Below are positions 1 to 8,267 of a stretch of 64,000 nt of DNA, one piece after another. A program made the position numbers and the translations under genes. Source of the DNA: Myxococcales bacterium (lineage in GTDB: Bacteria > Myxococcota_A > Polyangia > Polyangiales > Polyangiaceae); assembly GCA_016712525.1 (NCBI GenBank), contig JADJQX010000007.1, positions 1,054,001 to 1,118,000 of the forward strand. Direction: 5' to 3'. The stretch's first letter is position 1, and every line of letters begins with the position of its first letter. The notes beneath the pieces were generated by a model. That model was not told the origin of the DNA. It searched no databases and saw nothing but the letters and a program-made list of their open reading frames with translations.

Positions 1-154
1 GGCCGGGGAGCATGTGCGCGTAGTGCCGCAGGACGAGGTCGATGCCCTCGCGAATGTAGACGGCCACGGGCACCTTCGTACGCTCGTGCAGGAGCTTGAG
101 CTTGTCGCTCTGCTCCGGCGTCACGTAGATGGTCGTGCTGATCTTCTTTCGCAT
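1..154 (-). CDS. Ribbon-helix-helix transcriptional regulator, partial (N-terminus only)
   Basis: The reading frame starts at an ATG (complement of 152-154) and runs off the left edge, so only about 51 residues are seen. The N-terminus is basic (MRKKIST), followed by a beta strand with TTIYVTPEQ and helices containing LKLLHERTKVPV and YIREGIDLVL. This is the pattern of a CopG/MetJ-type ribbon-helix-helix DNA-binding domain, in which the TTIYVT strand would enter the major groove of the operator as a dimer. The gene diverges from the lipoprotein pair that follows, with about 370 bases between them that contain inverted repeats. The assignment to the RHH fold is fairly confident, but the regulated target is unknown. 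Confidence 0.75.
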   Translation of the reverse strand, partial: MRKKISTTIYVTPEQSDKLKLLHERTKVPVAVYIREGIDLVLRHYAHMLPG

Positions 155-198
155 GGTGGGCCGCCGAGGCGCGAAACCGGTTTTGGTGCGAGGTGTTG

Positions 199-262
199 CG
201 AGAGGCTCTCTCGAAAGCGCGTCGCGTATGACCGTACACTACGTGAGCATACGTGACGGTCA
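199..262. promoter_or_regulatory. Inverted repeats between divergent genes, candidate operator
   Basis: The 155-523 gap lies between a divergently transcribed RHH regulator and a lipoprotein pair. It holds a 6-bp palindrome CGAGAG/CTCTCG at 199-213 and a pair of perfect 7-bp arms, TGACCGT at 229-235 and ACGGTCA at 256-262. Two copies of ACGTGA-like sequence lie between those arms. RHH proteins bind short inverted or tandem repeats, so autoregulation is plausible, but no binding evidence is visible. I see no gene and no clear terminator in the rest of this gap. Confidence 0.35.
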
Positions 263-523
263 AGGGGGTTCTTTCGCCAAACCACATGAGACATCGCGTG
301 CCTAGTGCATGAAATGAATGGTCATTTTTAGGTCTTCATGGTTCGTCGAGGCATGGGGTTCCGGTGCAGCCGTCGGGGGAAGCTTGCTCGGCGGGCCAAA
401 ACCTTCGTAGAGTGCCATCGGCCGCGCTGTGGCGCCGAGCGCGGCCGCTCGCGAGGGGCACGGGCCTCTCGTGGGGTCCAGCACCCGGGGACCCTTGGGG
501 CCATACGAGATGCGAGGAAGAGC

Positions 524-1327
524 GTGAACGAGACGAGCCCCACGAGGGCATGGAAGACGGTGGGAGGGCTTGCGCTCGCTTTGGGCGCGCAGGTCGTGGT
601 CGCGGTCTCTCTGATCGCTTGCGAGGGGTCCGTCGGGGGTGCAGGGGGCGCGAAAGACGCCGCCAAGCTCCGGAACACGGCCATCGAGCACGAGCCGTGC
701 GACGCGAAAGGCAAACGCGCCGAGGCGCTCGACGCCAACGCCGACGGCAAGCCCGAGGTGCTCCGCATCTACGACGGCAACCGCGAGGCGTGCCGCGTGT
801 CGGACTTGAACGGCGACGGCAAGCCGAACATGTACGAGTACTTCGCCGCGGACGGGGCGACGATCCGCCGCCGCGAGTTCGACTACGACGACAACGGCGT
901 CATCAACGCCATCGAGACCTACGAAGGGGGCCGCCTCTCGCACCGCGAGATGGACACCACCAACCAGGGACGCCTCGATACGTGGGACACCTTCGACCTC
1001 GCCACCGGCAAGATCGCCAAGCGCGAGCGCGACTCGTCCCTCGACGGCCGTGTCGACCAGTGGTGGGTCTGGTCCGGAGACACGGTCCAAGTCGCGGTCG
1101 ATCGCGACGGCGACGGCAACCCCGATCCCGAGTCGAGCATCACCCTCGGGCCGAACGGTCAGCCCGTGGTCGACGGCGGCGCCCCCAAGGCCGCGCCCGT
1201 CGCGTCGAGCGCGGCGGCCCCGAGCGCGAGCGCACCTCCCGCGCCGCCTCCCGCACCGACGTCACCCTCTCCAGAGACCACGGACGCAGGCACCGGACCG
1301 GCCAAACGCGGAGGAGCGAAGCGATGA
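524..1327 (+). CDS. Lipoprotein with DxDGDG calcium-binding-like repeats (first of a pair)
   Basis: I chose the GTG at 524 because AGGAAG lies just upstream and a lipoprotein signal peptide follows directly, ending in the lipobox LIAC. The longer frame opens at 338, but its extra part is Arg-rich and unlike a signal sequence. The mature protein has acidic loops such as DANADGKPEV, DLNGDGKPNM, DYDDNGVINA and DRDGDGNPDP, which resemble thrombospondin type-3 or EF-hand-like calcium loops. These alternate with short strand segments ending in aromatic residues. The C-terminal 60 residues are low-complexity Ala/Pro. The stop overlaps the next start (ATGA), and the next protein is a clear relative, so this is a duplicated envelope lipoprotein pair. 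Function is unknown. A surface calcium-binding structural role is an inference. Confidence 0.7.
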   Translation: MNETSPTRAWKTVGGLALALGAQVVVAVSLIACEGSVGGAGGAKDAAKLRNTAIEHEPCDAKGKRAEALDANADGKPEVLRIYDGNREACRVSDLNGDGKPNMYEYFAADGATIRRREFDYDDNGVINAIETYEGGRLSHREMDTTNQGRLDTWDTFDLATGKIAKRERDSSLDGRVDQWWVWSGDTVQVAVDRDGDGNPDPESSITLGPNGQPVVDGGAPKAAPVASSAAAPSASAPPAPPPAPTSPSPETTDAGTGPAKRGGAKR

Positions 1328-2049
1328 AGTTCGTGGCAGTCACGGCGGCGCTCGGCGTCGCGCTCGCGGCGGCGGTCGGTTGCGGCGGCTCGGACGGCAC
1401 TCAAGCGGCGGTCGCCAAGGGCGGCTCGGTCGACCAGAGCAAGTGGCCGGCGGACGACCGATCCATGTGCAACTTTCGCAACAACCCCGAGCTCGAGGTG
1501 AGCGAGACGGCCGGTCCTGGCGCGCTCCGCCCGAACGTCCGCCGCGTCTACAAGGTGTTCGGCGGCGCGGGCGAGGCCCGTCGCAAGACGCTCGTCTGCC
1601 GCGAGGTCGACACCAACCTCGACGGCCTCAAGGACGTGGTCCGCACGTTCAACGCCAAGGGCGAGGCCGTGCACGAGGAGAGCGACCGCAACTACGACGG
1701 GCGCATCGACATCTGGATAAACTTCGTCGAGGGGCGCCTCGCCCAAGAGGACATCGACACGAACCTCGACGGCAAGCCCGACGTCTGGAAGTTCTACGTC
1801 GACGGGCAGCTCAACCGCATCCGGCGCGACCGCAACTTCGACGGCAAGCCCGACGTCTGGGAGATGTACCGCGGCGGAAAGCTCGAGCGCGTCGGCGTCG
1901 ACGAGACCTACGACGGTCACGTCGATCGCTGGGACCGTGACGAGCAGATGAAGGCCGAGCAAGAGGCCGCCGAGAAGCGCGCCCTCGCCGCGATGGAAGC
2001 CGCGAAGGACGCGGGAGCCCCACCTCCGGCAGCGGACGCGGGCAAGTAG
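1324..2049 (+). CDS. Lipoprotein with DxNxDG repeats (second of a pair)
   Basis: The ATG at 1324 overlaps the stop of the upstream gene (ATGA), so the two are translationally coupled. The first 22 residues form a lipoprotein signal with lipobox AVGC. The body has at least four imperfect repeats of about 22 residues, each with an acidic loop such as DTNLDGLKDV, DRNYDGRIDI, DTNLDGKPDV and DRNFDGKPDV, followed by W and a strand like KFYVDGQL. The same unit occurs in the upstream lipoprotein, which points to tandem duplication. The C-terminus is a charged helix rich in Glu, Lys and Ala, then a Pro/Ala tail. A calcium-dependent outer-membrane or periplasmic structural protein is likely, but the function is not known. 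Confidence 0.72.
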   Translation: MKFVAVTAALGVALAAAVGCGGSDGTQAAVAKGGSVDQSKWPADDRSMCNFRNNPELEVSETAGPGALRPNVRRVYKVFGGAGEARRKTLVCREVDTNLDGLKDVVRTFNAKGEAVHEESDRNYDGRIDIWINFVEGRLAQEDIDTNLDGKPDVWKFYVDGQLNRIRRDRNFDGKPDVWEMYRGGKLERVGVDETYDGHVDRWDRDEQMKAEQEAAEKRALAAMEAAKDAGAPPPAADAGK

Positions 2050-2077
2050 CCCCAAAGGCGCCTCTCGGCGCGACGAA

Positions 2078-2108
2078 CGAGCCTCTCGGGCATGTCCCGA
2101 GGGGCTCG
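2078..2108. terminator. Hairpin between convergent genes
   Basis: CGAGCC-T-CTCGGG at 2078-2090 pairs with CCCGAG-G-GGCTCG at 2096-2108 around the loop CATGT. The stem is 12 bp with one T/G position. No long T-run follows on either strand. It sits between the stop of the lipoprotein pair and the convergent PHP gene, so a bidirectional transcription barrier is the likely role. Confidence 0.5.
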
Positions 2109-2115
2109 CTTCGTG

Positions 2116-3699
2116 TCAGGTCCTCGCCCGGGCGCGCGCCCAGGCCGCGGCGAGCGCGGACAAGGCGAGAACGAGCGGCGCTGCGCCGAAGGATGGGGCG
2201 CGCCCTTCGGTCGTGCAGCCTCCCGTGCCCTCGGGAGACGGGAGCTCGGCGGCCTCGGGACCCGCGGGGTCGAGCTGTACGAAAATGTGGGAGGTGACCG
2301 TGCGCGGCTTGTCGTCGACGAGCACCTCGGCCCGCACACGCACCCTCTTTCCGGCCTCGGCGACGGCCACCGTGGCGAGCTCGAACGGGTCGGTGGTGAT
2401 CTCGCTCTCGGGGCCGGGGACGCCGTTCGTCACGAAGCGCGCCTTGTGGCCGATGCCTCCCGTCACGCGCGCCCGAACGCGGGCGCTCTTCACCGCGACC
2501 TCGTCTCCCGGGAGCTCGCCGCGTTCTCCCGAGAGCTCGATCATCGGGTCCTCGGGCCCTTGCAGCTTCACGACCGTGCGGCCGCGCTTCACCCCCTCGA
2601 CGATGGCCGCCGCCGAGAGCTCGTCGGCGAGCACGAGGGTCGTCGGGCTCCCGATGGGGCTCGCGAAGGCGCCCTTCGCTTGGCCGGCTTGATGGTCGTC
2701 GCTCCCTCCGATCGGGGCAGCCCGCGACCCGCGATCGAGGAGCGTGTCCCAGGCGCGGAGCGTCACGTCGAGGAAGAGCCGCGCGCCCTCTTTTTGGCCG
2801 CCGGTACCGATCTCGTAGGCCCCGATCTTCTCGGGCGCGACCTCGTGCTTCCAGGCGCACCCGATGCACAAATCGCCGAGGTCGAGGAGCGGGTGGTTCA
2901 CGCCGAACACGGCGCCCTGCGCGCGCACGGCGTCCACCGTGCCTTCGATGGTCGCGCCTCCCGGGGCGAGCTTGTGCTCGACGAACCTCTGCGCGCCGAT
3001 GGCGTTGCCGTGCCCTTGGTAGGTCGTGACCTCGATGCCCGGCACGAACAGGAAGCCCGGGTTCCGCGCGCGCGCGGCCGAGACGAGCTCGAGCTGGGTG
3101 ACCGTGTTGTGGTCGGACAGCTCCACGAACGCGAGCCCGCGGGAGCGCGCGAACCTCGCGATCTCGTCGAGGTCGGGGCGCGCGTCGGTGCTCTCCTTGG
3201 AGTGCACGTGAAAATCGCCCGCGTAGTAGCGCGCGCCCACGGCGAGCGCCGGCCCGGGCTCGTAGGGCCTCCTGTCGGGGTCCGGGGGGAGGGTGGCCTT
3301 GTCCAAAAAAGTGATGACGATCCGATACTTGGCCGGGGAAGAGACCACCTTCGCTTTGCCGACCACGACCCGCATCCCGCCCCGGTCGAGCGGCCCGGGG
3401 ACGTACGCGCGGCTCGCCGCCTGGGCGTTCACCACGATGGGCTCCTCGGTGCCACCTCCCCAGCCGCGGTACCCGTTCGCGTCCTCGAGCCCGAAGTCGA
3501 GGATGTTGGTCGGCGAGAGGTCGTCGTGCTCGACGCGAATCTCGGCGGTGCCCGGCGGCACGTCGAACGGCACGAAGAAGTGATCGGGGCCGCCCGAGGG
3601 CACGTCTCCCTCGAAGGTGCGCGTGGAGTCGGCGCGTGCGACGCCGTGGGCGAGCACGAGGGCGAGCGCGAACGAGACCGTGCGGCAGAGCGAGCGCAT
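2116..3699 (-). CDS. Secreted PHP-domain metallohydrolase, CehA/McbA type
   Basis: The start at 3699 gives a good signal peptide (MRSLCRT then a hydrophobic core ending AHGVARA). An in-frame ATG at 3717 would only lengthen the n-region. After an N-terminal beta-rich segment of about 150 residues comes a PHP phosphoesterase domain with metal-ligand motifs DFHVHSKES, ELSDHNTV, PGIEVTT, NHPLLDLG and GGSDDHQ. These match the CehA/McbA branch of PHP hydrolases. A beta-sandwich-like segment follows, and the protein ends with a Cys (GGCTTEG), a hydrophobic stretch and ARARART, which resembles a MYXO-CTERM sorting tail. The protein is therefore probably exported and cell-surface anchored. The substrate, a phosphoester or carbamate-type bond, is not known. 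The gene is monocistronic and convergent with the lipoprotein pair. Confidence 0.8.
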   Translation of the reverse strand: MRSLCRTVSFALALVLAHGVARADSTRTFEGDVPSGGPDHFFVPFDVPPGTAEIRVEHDDLSPTNILDFGLEDANGYRGWGGGTEEPIVVNAQAASRAYVPGPLDRGGMRVVVGKAKVVSSPAKYRIVITFLDKATLPPDPDRRPYEPGPALAVGARYYAGDFHVHSKESTDARPDLDEIARFARSRGLAFVELSDHNTVTQLELVSAARARNPGFLFVPGIEVTTYQGHGNAIGAQRFVEHKLAPGGATIEGTVDAVRAQGAVFGVNHPLLDLGDLCIGCAWKHEVAPEKIGAYEIGTGGQKEGARLFLDVTLRAWDTLLDRGSRAAPIGGSDDHQAGQAKGAFASPIGSPTTLVLADELSAAAIVEGVKRGRTVVKLQGPEDPMIELSGERGELPGDEVAVKSARVRARVTGGIGHKARFVTNGVPGPESEITTDPFELATVAVAEAGKRVRVRAEVLVDDKPRTVTSHIFVQLDPAGPEAAELPSPEGTGGCTTEGRAPSFGAAPLVLALSALAAAWARARART

Positions 3700-3778
3700 C
3701 CCACGAGCGTAGGGCATTTCGTCGCTTTTTCGGTCGAGCCTCTCCCGTCGTCGGCACTTCCGGGCTAGAGCGAGCGCG

Positions 3779-5347
3779 ATGGCTCAAGAACGGCTCCAAA
3801 AAATCCTGGCTCGCGGCGGCTTCTCCTCTCGTCGCGCCGCCGAGGCGATCATCACGGCCGGGCGTGTGCGCGTGAACGGCAAGGTGGTGACCGAGCTCGG
3901 GGCGAAGGCCGACCCTCGCTCCGACAAGGTGGAGCTCGACGGAAAGCGCGTCGTCGCCGAAGAGGCCGTCTACGTCATCGTCCACAAGCCGCGCGGCGTC
4001 GTCGCGACGCTCTCGGACCCCGAAGGGCGACCCACCGTGAAGGAGATGCTCTCCGGCTTCGGAGTCCGCCTCTTCCCGGTCGGGAGGCTCGATTTCGCGA
4101 CGAGCGGCGCCCTGCTCGCCACGAACGACGGAGCGTTCTCCGAGGGGCTCCTCCATCCGAAGCGCGCGGTGCCGAAGACCTACGTGGTCAAGGTCGCTGG
4201 GGTCATGGCGAAGGAGCACCTCGACGTGTGGCGCAACGGCGTCACCCTCGACGACGGCCCCACGCTCCCCGCCGAGGCCACGTTCCTTCGCCACGAGGGC
4301 GACAAAACTTGGTTCACGCTCACTATCAAAGAGGGCAGAAACCAGCAGATCCGGCGCATGGGCGAGGCCACGGGCTTCACGGTGATGCGCCTGTCGCGAA
4401 CGTCCTTCGCGGGCATCTCGACCGACGGCATGAAGCCCGGAGCCGCGCGGCTGCTCACGCGCGAGGAGCTGCTCGACCTGAAGAAGGCGTTCGGCGTGCC
4501 GCGCAAGCTCCCGTCGGTCGAGGGCGTGGCGCGTGCGGCGGCGGCGTTCATCACGAAGCGCCGGCCCGCTCGCCTTCGGGTCGACGATCATGGTCACGCG
4601 AAGCCTGGATTTCGGGGCGAGCCACGCACGCCGCGGGAAGGTCACGCGACGGGCGACGAGCCGGCGCGCTTCGGTGCGGCGGGTCCATCCGAGGAGCGTC
4701 GGGAGCGTCGCCCGCGCCCGCAAGGCGAGGGTTTCCAGGGAAAACCGCGGGCTCCGCGCTCGCGTGACGAGGGGCAAGAGCGTCGCCCGCGCCCGCAAGG
4801 CGAGGGCTTCCAGGGAAAACCGCGGGCTCCGCGCTCGCGTGACGAGGGGCAAGAGCGTCGCCCGCGCCCGCAAGGCGAGGGTTTCCAGGGAAAACCGCGG
4901 GCTCCGCGCTCCCGTGACGAGGGGCAAGAGCGCCGCCCGCGCCCGCAAGGCGAGGGCTTCCAGGGAAAACCGCGGGCTCCGCGCTCGCGTGACGAGGGGC
5001 AAGAGCGTCGCCCGCGCCCGCAAGGCGAGGGTTTCCAGGGAAAACCGCGGGCTCCGCGCTCGCGTGACGAGGGGCAAGAGCGTCGCCCGCGCCCGCAAGG
5101 CGAGGGCTTCCAGGGAAAACCGCGGGCTCCGCGCTCGCGTGACGAGGGGCAAGAGCGTCGCCCGCGCCCGCAAGGCGAGGGTTTCCAGGGAAAACCGCGG
5201 GCTCCGCGCTCCCGTGACGAGGGGCAAGAGCGCCGCCCGCGCCCGCAAGGCGAGGGTTTCCAGGGAAAACCGCGGGCTCCGCGCTCGCGTGACGAAGGCG
5301 CGAGCCCTGGGCGACGTGGTGCACCGAAGGGCCGCTCTTCGCGCTGA
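3779..5347 (+). CDS. rRNA pseudouridine synthase (RsuA/RluB family) with long repetitive tail
   Basis: Residues 1-60 are an S4 RNA-binding domain (LQKILARGGFSSRRAAE, VRVNG). Residues 65-240 are the RsuA/RluB catalytic domain with VHKPRGVV and the active-site GRLD (PVGRLDFATSG), then EGRNQQIRRM. The enzyme would isomerise a uridine in rRNA; the closest functional type is RluB of 23S rRNA, but RsuA (16S) cannot be excluded. The family is usually about 230-300 residues, whereas this protein has 522 because the last 210 residues are eight copies of a 25-residue Arg/Pro/Gly-rich repeat (RPRPQGEGFQGKPRAPRS). The tail is very basic and probably disordered, which suits extra RNA binding. There are no co-oriented neighbours within operon distance. 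Confidence 0.85.
   Translation: MAQERLQKILARGGFSSRRAAEAIITAGRVRVNGKVVTELGAKADPRSDKVELDGKRVVAEEAVYVIVHKPRGVVATLSDPEGRPTVKEMLSGFGVRLFPVGRLDFATSGALLATNDGAFSEGLLHPKRAVPKTYVVKVAGVMAKEHLDVWRNGVTLDDGPTLPAEATFLRHEGDKTWFTLTIKEGRNQQIRRMGEATGFTVMRLSRTSFAGISTDGMKPGAARLLTREELLDLKKAFGVPRKLPSVEGVARAAAAFITKRRPARLRVDDHGHAKPGFRGEPRTPREGHATGDEPARFGAAGPSEERRERRPRPQGEGFQGKPRAPRSRDEGQERRPRPQGEGFQGKPRAPRSRDEGQERRPRPQGEGFQGKPRAPRSRDEGQERRPRPQGEGFQGKPRAPRSRDEGQERRPRPQGEGFQGKPRAPRSRDEGQERRPRPQGEGFQGKPRAPRSRDEGQERRPRPQGEGFQGKPRAPRSRDEGQERRPRPQGEGFQGKPRAPRSRDEGASPGRRGAPKGRSSR
4706..5296 (+). repeat. 75-bp coding tandem repeat, about 7.9 copies, with a 300-bp higher-order period
   Basis: Copies begin at 4706, 4781, 4856, 4931, 5006, 5081, 5156 and 5231, exactly 75 bp apart and nearly identical. 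The few variable positions (GTTTC/GCTTC, CGTCGC/CGCCGC, CTCGCG/CTCCCG) recur in the same order in copies 1-3 and 5-7, and copies 4 and 8 share CGCCGC. That shows a recent duplication of a four-unit block. All eight units stay in frame in the pseudouridine synthase. Confidence 0.97.
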
Positions 5348-5378
5348 CCCGGACCTGGGGCCCGCCGCGCCTCCCGGC

Positions 5379-8252
5379 TCACAAGGCCGGGAGGGACCAA
5401 TCGAGCCCGAAGAAGCCCGCCGCACGGAGGGACGCGGACCCCAGCACGAGCTGCCCTCGGGCCGGGGCGACCTTCTCGTCGTACACCACGAAATCGGGGA
5501 GGAGATCGGGCAACGAGAGGGCGCGCAGCGTGCCCTCGGGGGTAGGGGAGAGCACCACGGCGACGTACCTGTCGGGCGCGGCGGGGTTCGGGCGGACGAA
5601 CGCGGCCCCGGCCTCGCGGCCCTCGAAGCGCCGTGAGCCCACTACGATGGCTTGCCCGTCGGCGCGAATCGGGAACGGTGCCGTCGCCTCGAGCTTGGCC
5701 GTGAGGGCGTTGGACGCGCTCGAGCCCACGAGGAAGAGCGCCTTGGTCGTGCCGAGCACGTCGCGCGCGAGGGCCTCGGTGTCGGACAGGATCGGGTAGG
5801 AGGCGGTCACGCCGAAGCGCACCTGGGCGAAGCCCCGCGCGACGCGCTCGTTGGCGATCCGGAGCTTCGGATCGCGTGTGCCATACACGAACACGAGCGG
5901 CTCGTGGAACACGTCCCGGAAGGGCCCCGTCAACGCCCCGGCCTTCTCGCCGGGCTTTGGCTTTCCCGGCTCCCACCCCGCCGGTGTGCGGACGAGCTCG
6001 ATCGGGGCGCCCTTGGGGAACGTGAGCACCTTCCCGTCGAGCGCCACCTCCAGGGCCGCGTCGGCGTCGAAGAGCTTCTCGTCGCGGTCGAGCACGAGGG
6101 CCGACACGTTCGTCGTGGTCGCCTCGATGCGCGTGCGCGACGAGGCGTGCGCGCGGACCTCGCCCCACGCGTCGCTCTTCGCGAGCTGCCTCACGTGGAC
6201 CCACGCGCTGTCGCTCCAGCGCGTGCGCGCCGTGCGGAAGAGCACCCACTTCGGGTGGAGCTGCGTCTGACGCGAGAGGAGCCACTTCGCCGTCTCGGGC
6301 TTCTCGTACGTGGTCTGCCACACGTTGTGCCCGAGGTCGGGGTGCTCGTGCTTCACCGGGTAGTGGAGGGCCTCGTACTTGTCGATGAGGACCTTGCTGT
6401 TCTCTTCGGGCAAGTCCTGCGTGCCGTGCACGATGTAGAGCGGGAGGCCACGGCCGTTCGCGGCCCAGTCGGCGTTCGAGCGGTCCTCCCCGAGGAACCT
6501 CTCCCACGCCGAGAGGCGCTTGCCGGCCACGTCCCGACGGACGAAGGTGCTGTGATAGCCGCACAAGGGGGCCGCGGCCGAGAACACCCACGGGCGGCGC
6601 AGCGGGATCCCCGCGGCCCCGATCCCTCCCATCGACGGCCCCGTGATCGACACGCGGCTCGGATCGATGGGGAACCGCTCTTTCACCCACGCGATGGCCT
6701 GCATCACGTCCTCTTCGGCGAGCTCGCGGTACATGCCGTTCCCGTGGCCCGAAGGCGCGAGCACGAACGCCGGGAGAGCCTCGAGCGGCGGCATGTGGCG
6801 GTCTTCCCACGCGCCGTCATGGCCCGCATCGTCCTTGCCGAAGAACCAGCGCACCATCTGGAGGGGCTTTCCGTTGAGCCCGTGGAGCGCGACGACGAGC
6901 GGGAAGGGGCGCGCCGTGCCCGTCGACTTGACCTGGGCGGCGTAGGCCGGCGGCACGTAGAGGCCGAGCTCGGTCGTGCGGTCGTCGGCGCGTGAGCGCA
7001 TCGCGTGCCTGCGGGCCCCGGAGATTTTCTCGAGGGGGTGGCCCTCCGTGAGGGCGCGAGCCTCGGACGCGAGCTCGTCGGCTTCGGTGTCGAGCGCGGC
7101 CCGGTCCGCGTCGGCTTCCGAGACGAACGCGCGTAGCCGCGACACCCGGAGCTCCACGTCGAGGCGAAGATCGGCGAGCGTGAGGCCCGCGCCCTTCGGG
7201 CCGTCGGGAGGAGCGGGCGGCGTCGCGAGGGCCTTCGAGGCGAGCGCGAGCGCCGCGAGGACCTTCTCGGGGGCGACTACGAGGAAGCTCTCGACGTCGG
7301 CCCCGACACGGACCTCGACGGACGCCCCGTCGACCCCCAGAACGGGCAGTGAAGGTGCAGAAATTTTGGTCGTTCCCGAAGGGTCGGCGATGCCCGCGTA
7401 GGCCTCCGAGAGCACCGTGCCGCCGCGCAGGACGCGCACGGTGACGGGCAGCGGGCGGCCGTCGGGGACGCCGTCGGGGAAGCTCACACGCACCTCGGGG
7501 ACGAGCTTCGTCGCCGTGGCGTCGAGCGCCCGCGTGACGCGAATGCGTGCAGGATGCATGGCTGCGAGCGCGGCGGCCCCCGAGGGGACCTCGACGACGA
7601 GACCGGTGGGGCGGGCGAGGCCGTCGTCGACGATGCGTGCCGCGACCTGCCACGGTCCGTCGTGTTGGTGGAGCTCCAGCGAGACGACGTGCCGGCCTGC
7701 CGAGAGCGAGAGCGGCACCGCGTCGTCGTCGTCGCGCGGGGGGCGCCCTTCGTCGCGCGAATGGATGACCGTGCCGTCGACCGAGACACGAACCCCATCG
7801 TCGACCGAGAGGAGCAGGAAGCCGCGGAAATCCCGCTCGGTGCGGAGGGTGAAGGTCGCGTAGGCGAGGGCCTCCCCACGCGGCGCGAGGCGCTCTTTCA
7901 GGTCGACGACACCCGAGCGCGCGATCTCCACGGTGGTGCGACGCGAGCACGGATCGGGATCGCCCCCGGCGCATACGAGCGCCTCGGAGAGGGCGAGGGG
8001 CGGCATGCCCGAGGGCCGGTCCCCGAGCGCGAGCTTGGCCCCCTTGCTCGTCGCCGGCGCGCCGGTCGGCTTGCGGGCCTCGTACGGGCCCGATACGACG
8101 AAGACGCCGACGCGCCCGTCATCGGCGAGGCCGAGCACGCCGGGGGCGGGGGGGCTCGCCTCGGCGGACGGCCCGGGCGCGCCGAGGCCGAGCGCCAACA
8201 CGAGACAGGCGCCGGCGAGCCGACGGCAGCTGCGTGCGGACGAGCCGGTCAC
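5379..8252 (-). CDS. Large secreted alpha/beta-hydrolase (esterase/depolymerase-like)
   Basis: A 957-residue protein with a signal peptide (hydrophobic core LAGACLVLALGLGAPG). The first 400 residues look like beta-sandwich segments (LSVDDGVRVSVDGT, RHVVSLELHQHDG) of a kind often used as accessory or carbohydrate-binding modules. An alpha/beta-hydrolase domain follows at about residues 430-680, with VVALHGLNG as the oxyanion region and GPSMGG carrying the likely nucleophile Ser540. LGHNVW probably supplies the catalytic His. The last 250 residues are a further module of unclear fold. This layout is seen in prolyl-oligopeptidase-like or polyhydroxybutyrate-depolymerase-like secreted esterases. 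The substrate cannot be read from sequence. The gene ends 31 bases after the pseudouridine synthase stop, tail to tail. Confidence 0.75.
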   Translation of the reverse strand: MTGSSARSCRRLAGACLVLALGLGAPGPSAEASPPAPGVLGLADDGRVGVFVVSGPYEARKPTGAPATSKGAKLALGDRPSGMPPLALSEALVCAGGDPDPCSRRTTVEIARSGVVDLKERLAPRGEALAYATFTLRTERDFRGFLLLSVDDGVRVSVDGTVIHSRDEGRPPRDDDDAVPLSLSAGRHVVSLELHQHDGPWQVAARIVDDGLARPTGLVVEVPSGAAALAAMHPARIRVTRALDATATKLVPEVRVSFPDGVPDGRPLPVTVRVLRGGTVLSEAYAGIADPSGTTKISAPSLPVLGVDGASVEVRVGADVESFLVVAPEKVLAALALASKALATPPAPPDGPKGAGLTLADLRLDVELRVSRLRAFVSEADADRAALDTEADELASEARALTEGHPLEKISGARRHAMRSRADDRTTELGLYVPPAYAAQVKSTGTARPFPLVVALHGLNGKPLQMVRWFFGKDDAGHDGAWEDRHMPPLEALPAFVLAPSGHGNGMYRELAEEDVMQAIAWVKERFPIDPSRVSITGPSMGGIGAAGIPLRRPWVFSAAAPLCGYHSTFVRRDVAGKRLSAWERFLGEDRSNADWAANGRGLPLYIVHGTQDLPEENSKVLIDKYEALHYPVKHEHPDLGHNVWQTTYEKPETAKWLLSRQTQLHPKWVLFRTARTRWSDSAWVHVRQLAKSDAWGEVRAHASSRTRIEATTTNVSALVLDRDEKLFDADAALEVALDGKVLTFPKGAPIELVRTPAGWEPGKPKPGEKAGALTGPFRDVFHEPLVFVYGTRDPKLRIANERVARGFAQVRFGVTASYPILSDTEALARDVLGTTKALFLVGSSASNALTAKLEATAPFPIRADGQAIVVGSRRFEGREAGAAFVRPNPAAPDRYVAVVLSPTPEGTLRALSLPDLLPDFVVYDEKVAPARGQLVLGSASLRAAGFFGLDWSLPAL

Positions 8253-8267
8253 TCGTAACCCTCGGAT

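Noticed and set aside
4706..5296. Possible CRISPR array
   Set aside because: The units follow each other directly without spacers, are in frame, and encode an uninterrupted protein repeat.
1811..6810. Very long open frames on the minus strand across the pseudouridine synthase and its repeat region
   Set aside because: They are side effects of a 75-bp (25-codon) repeat that is free of stops in several frames and of high GC. The + strand frame has the S4 and catalytic domains and matches a known family.
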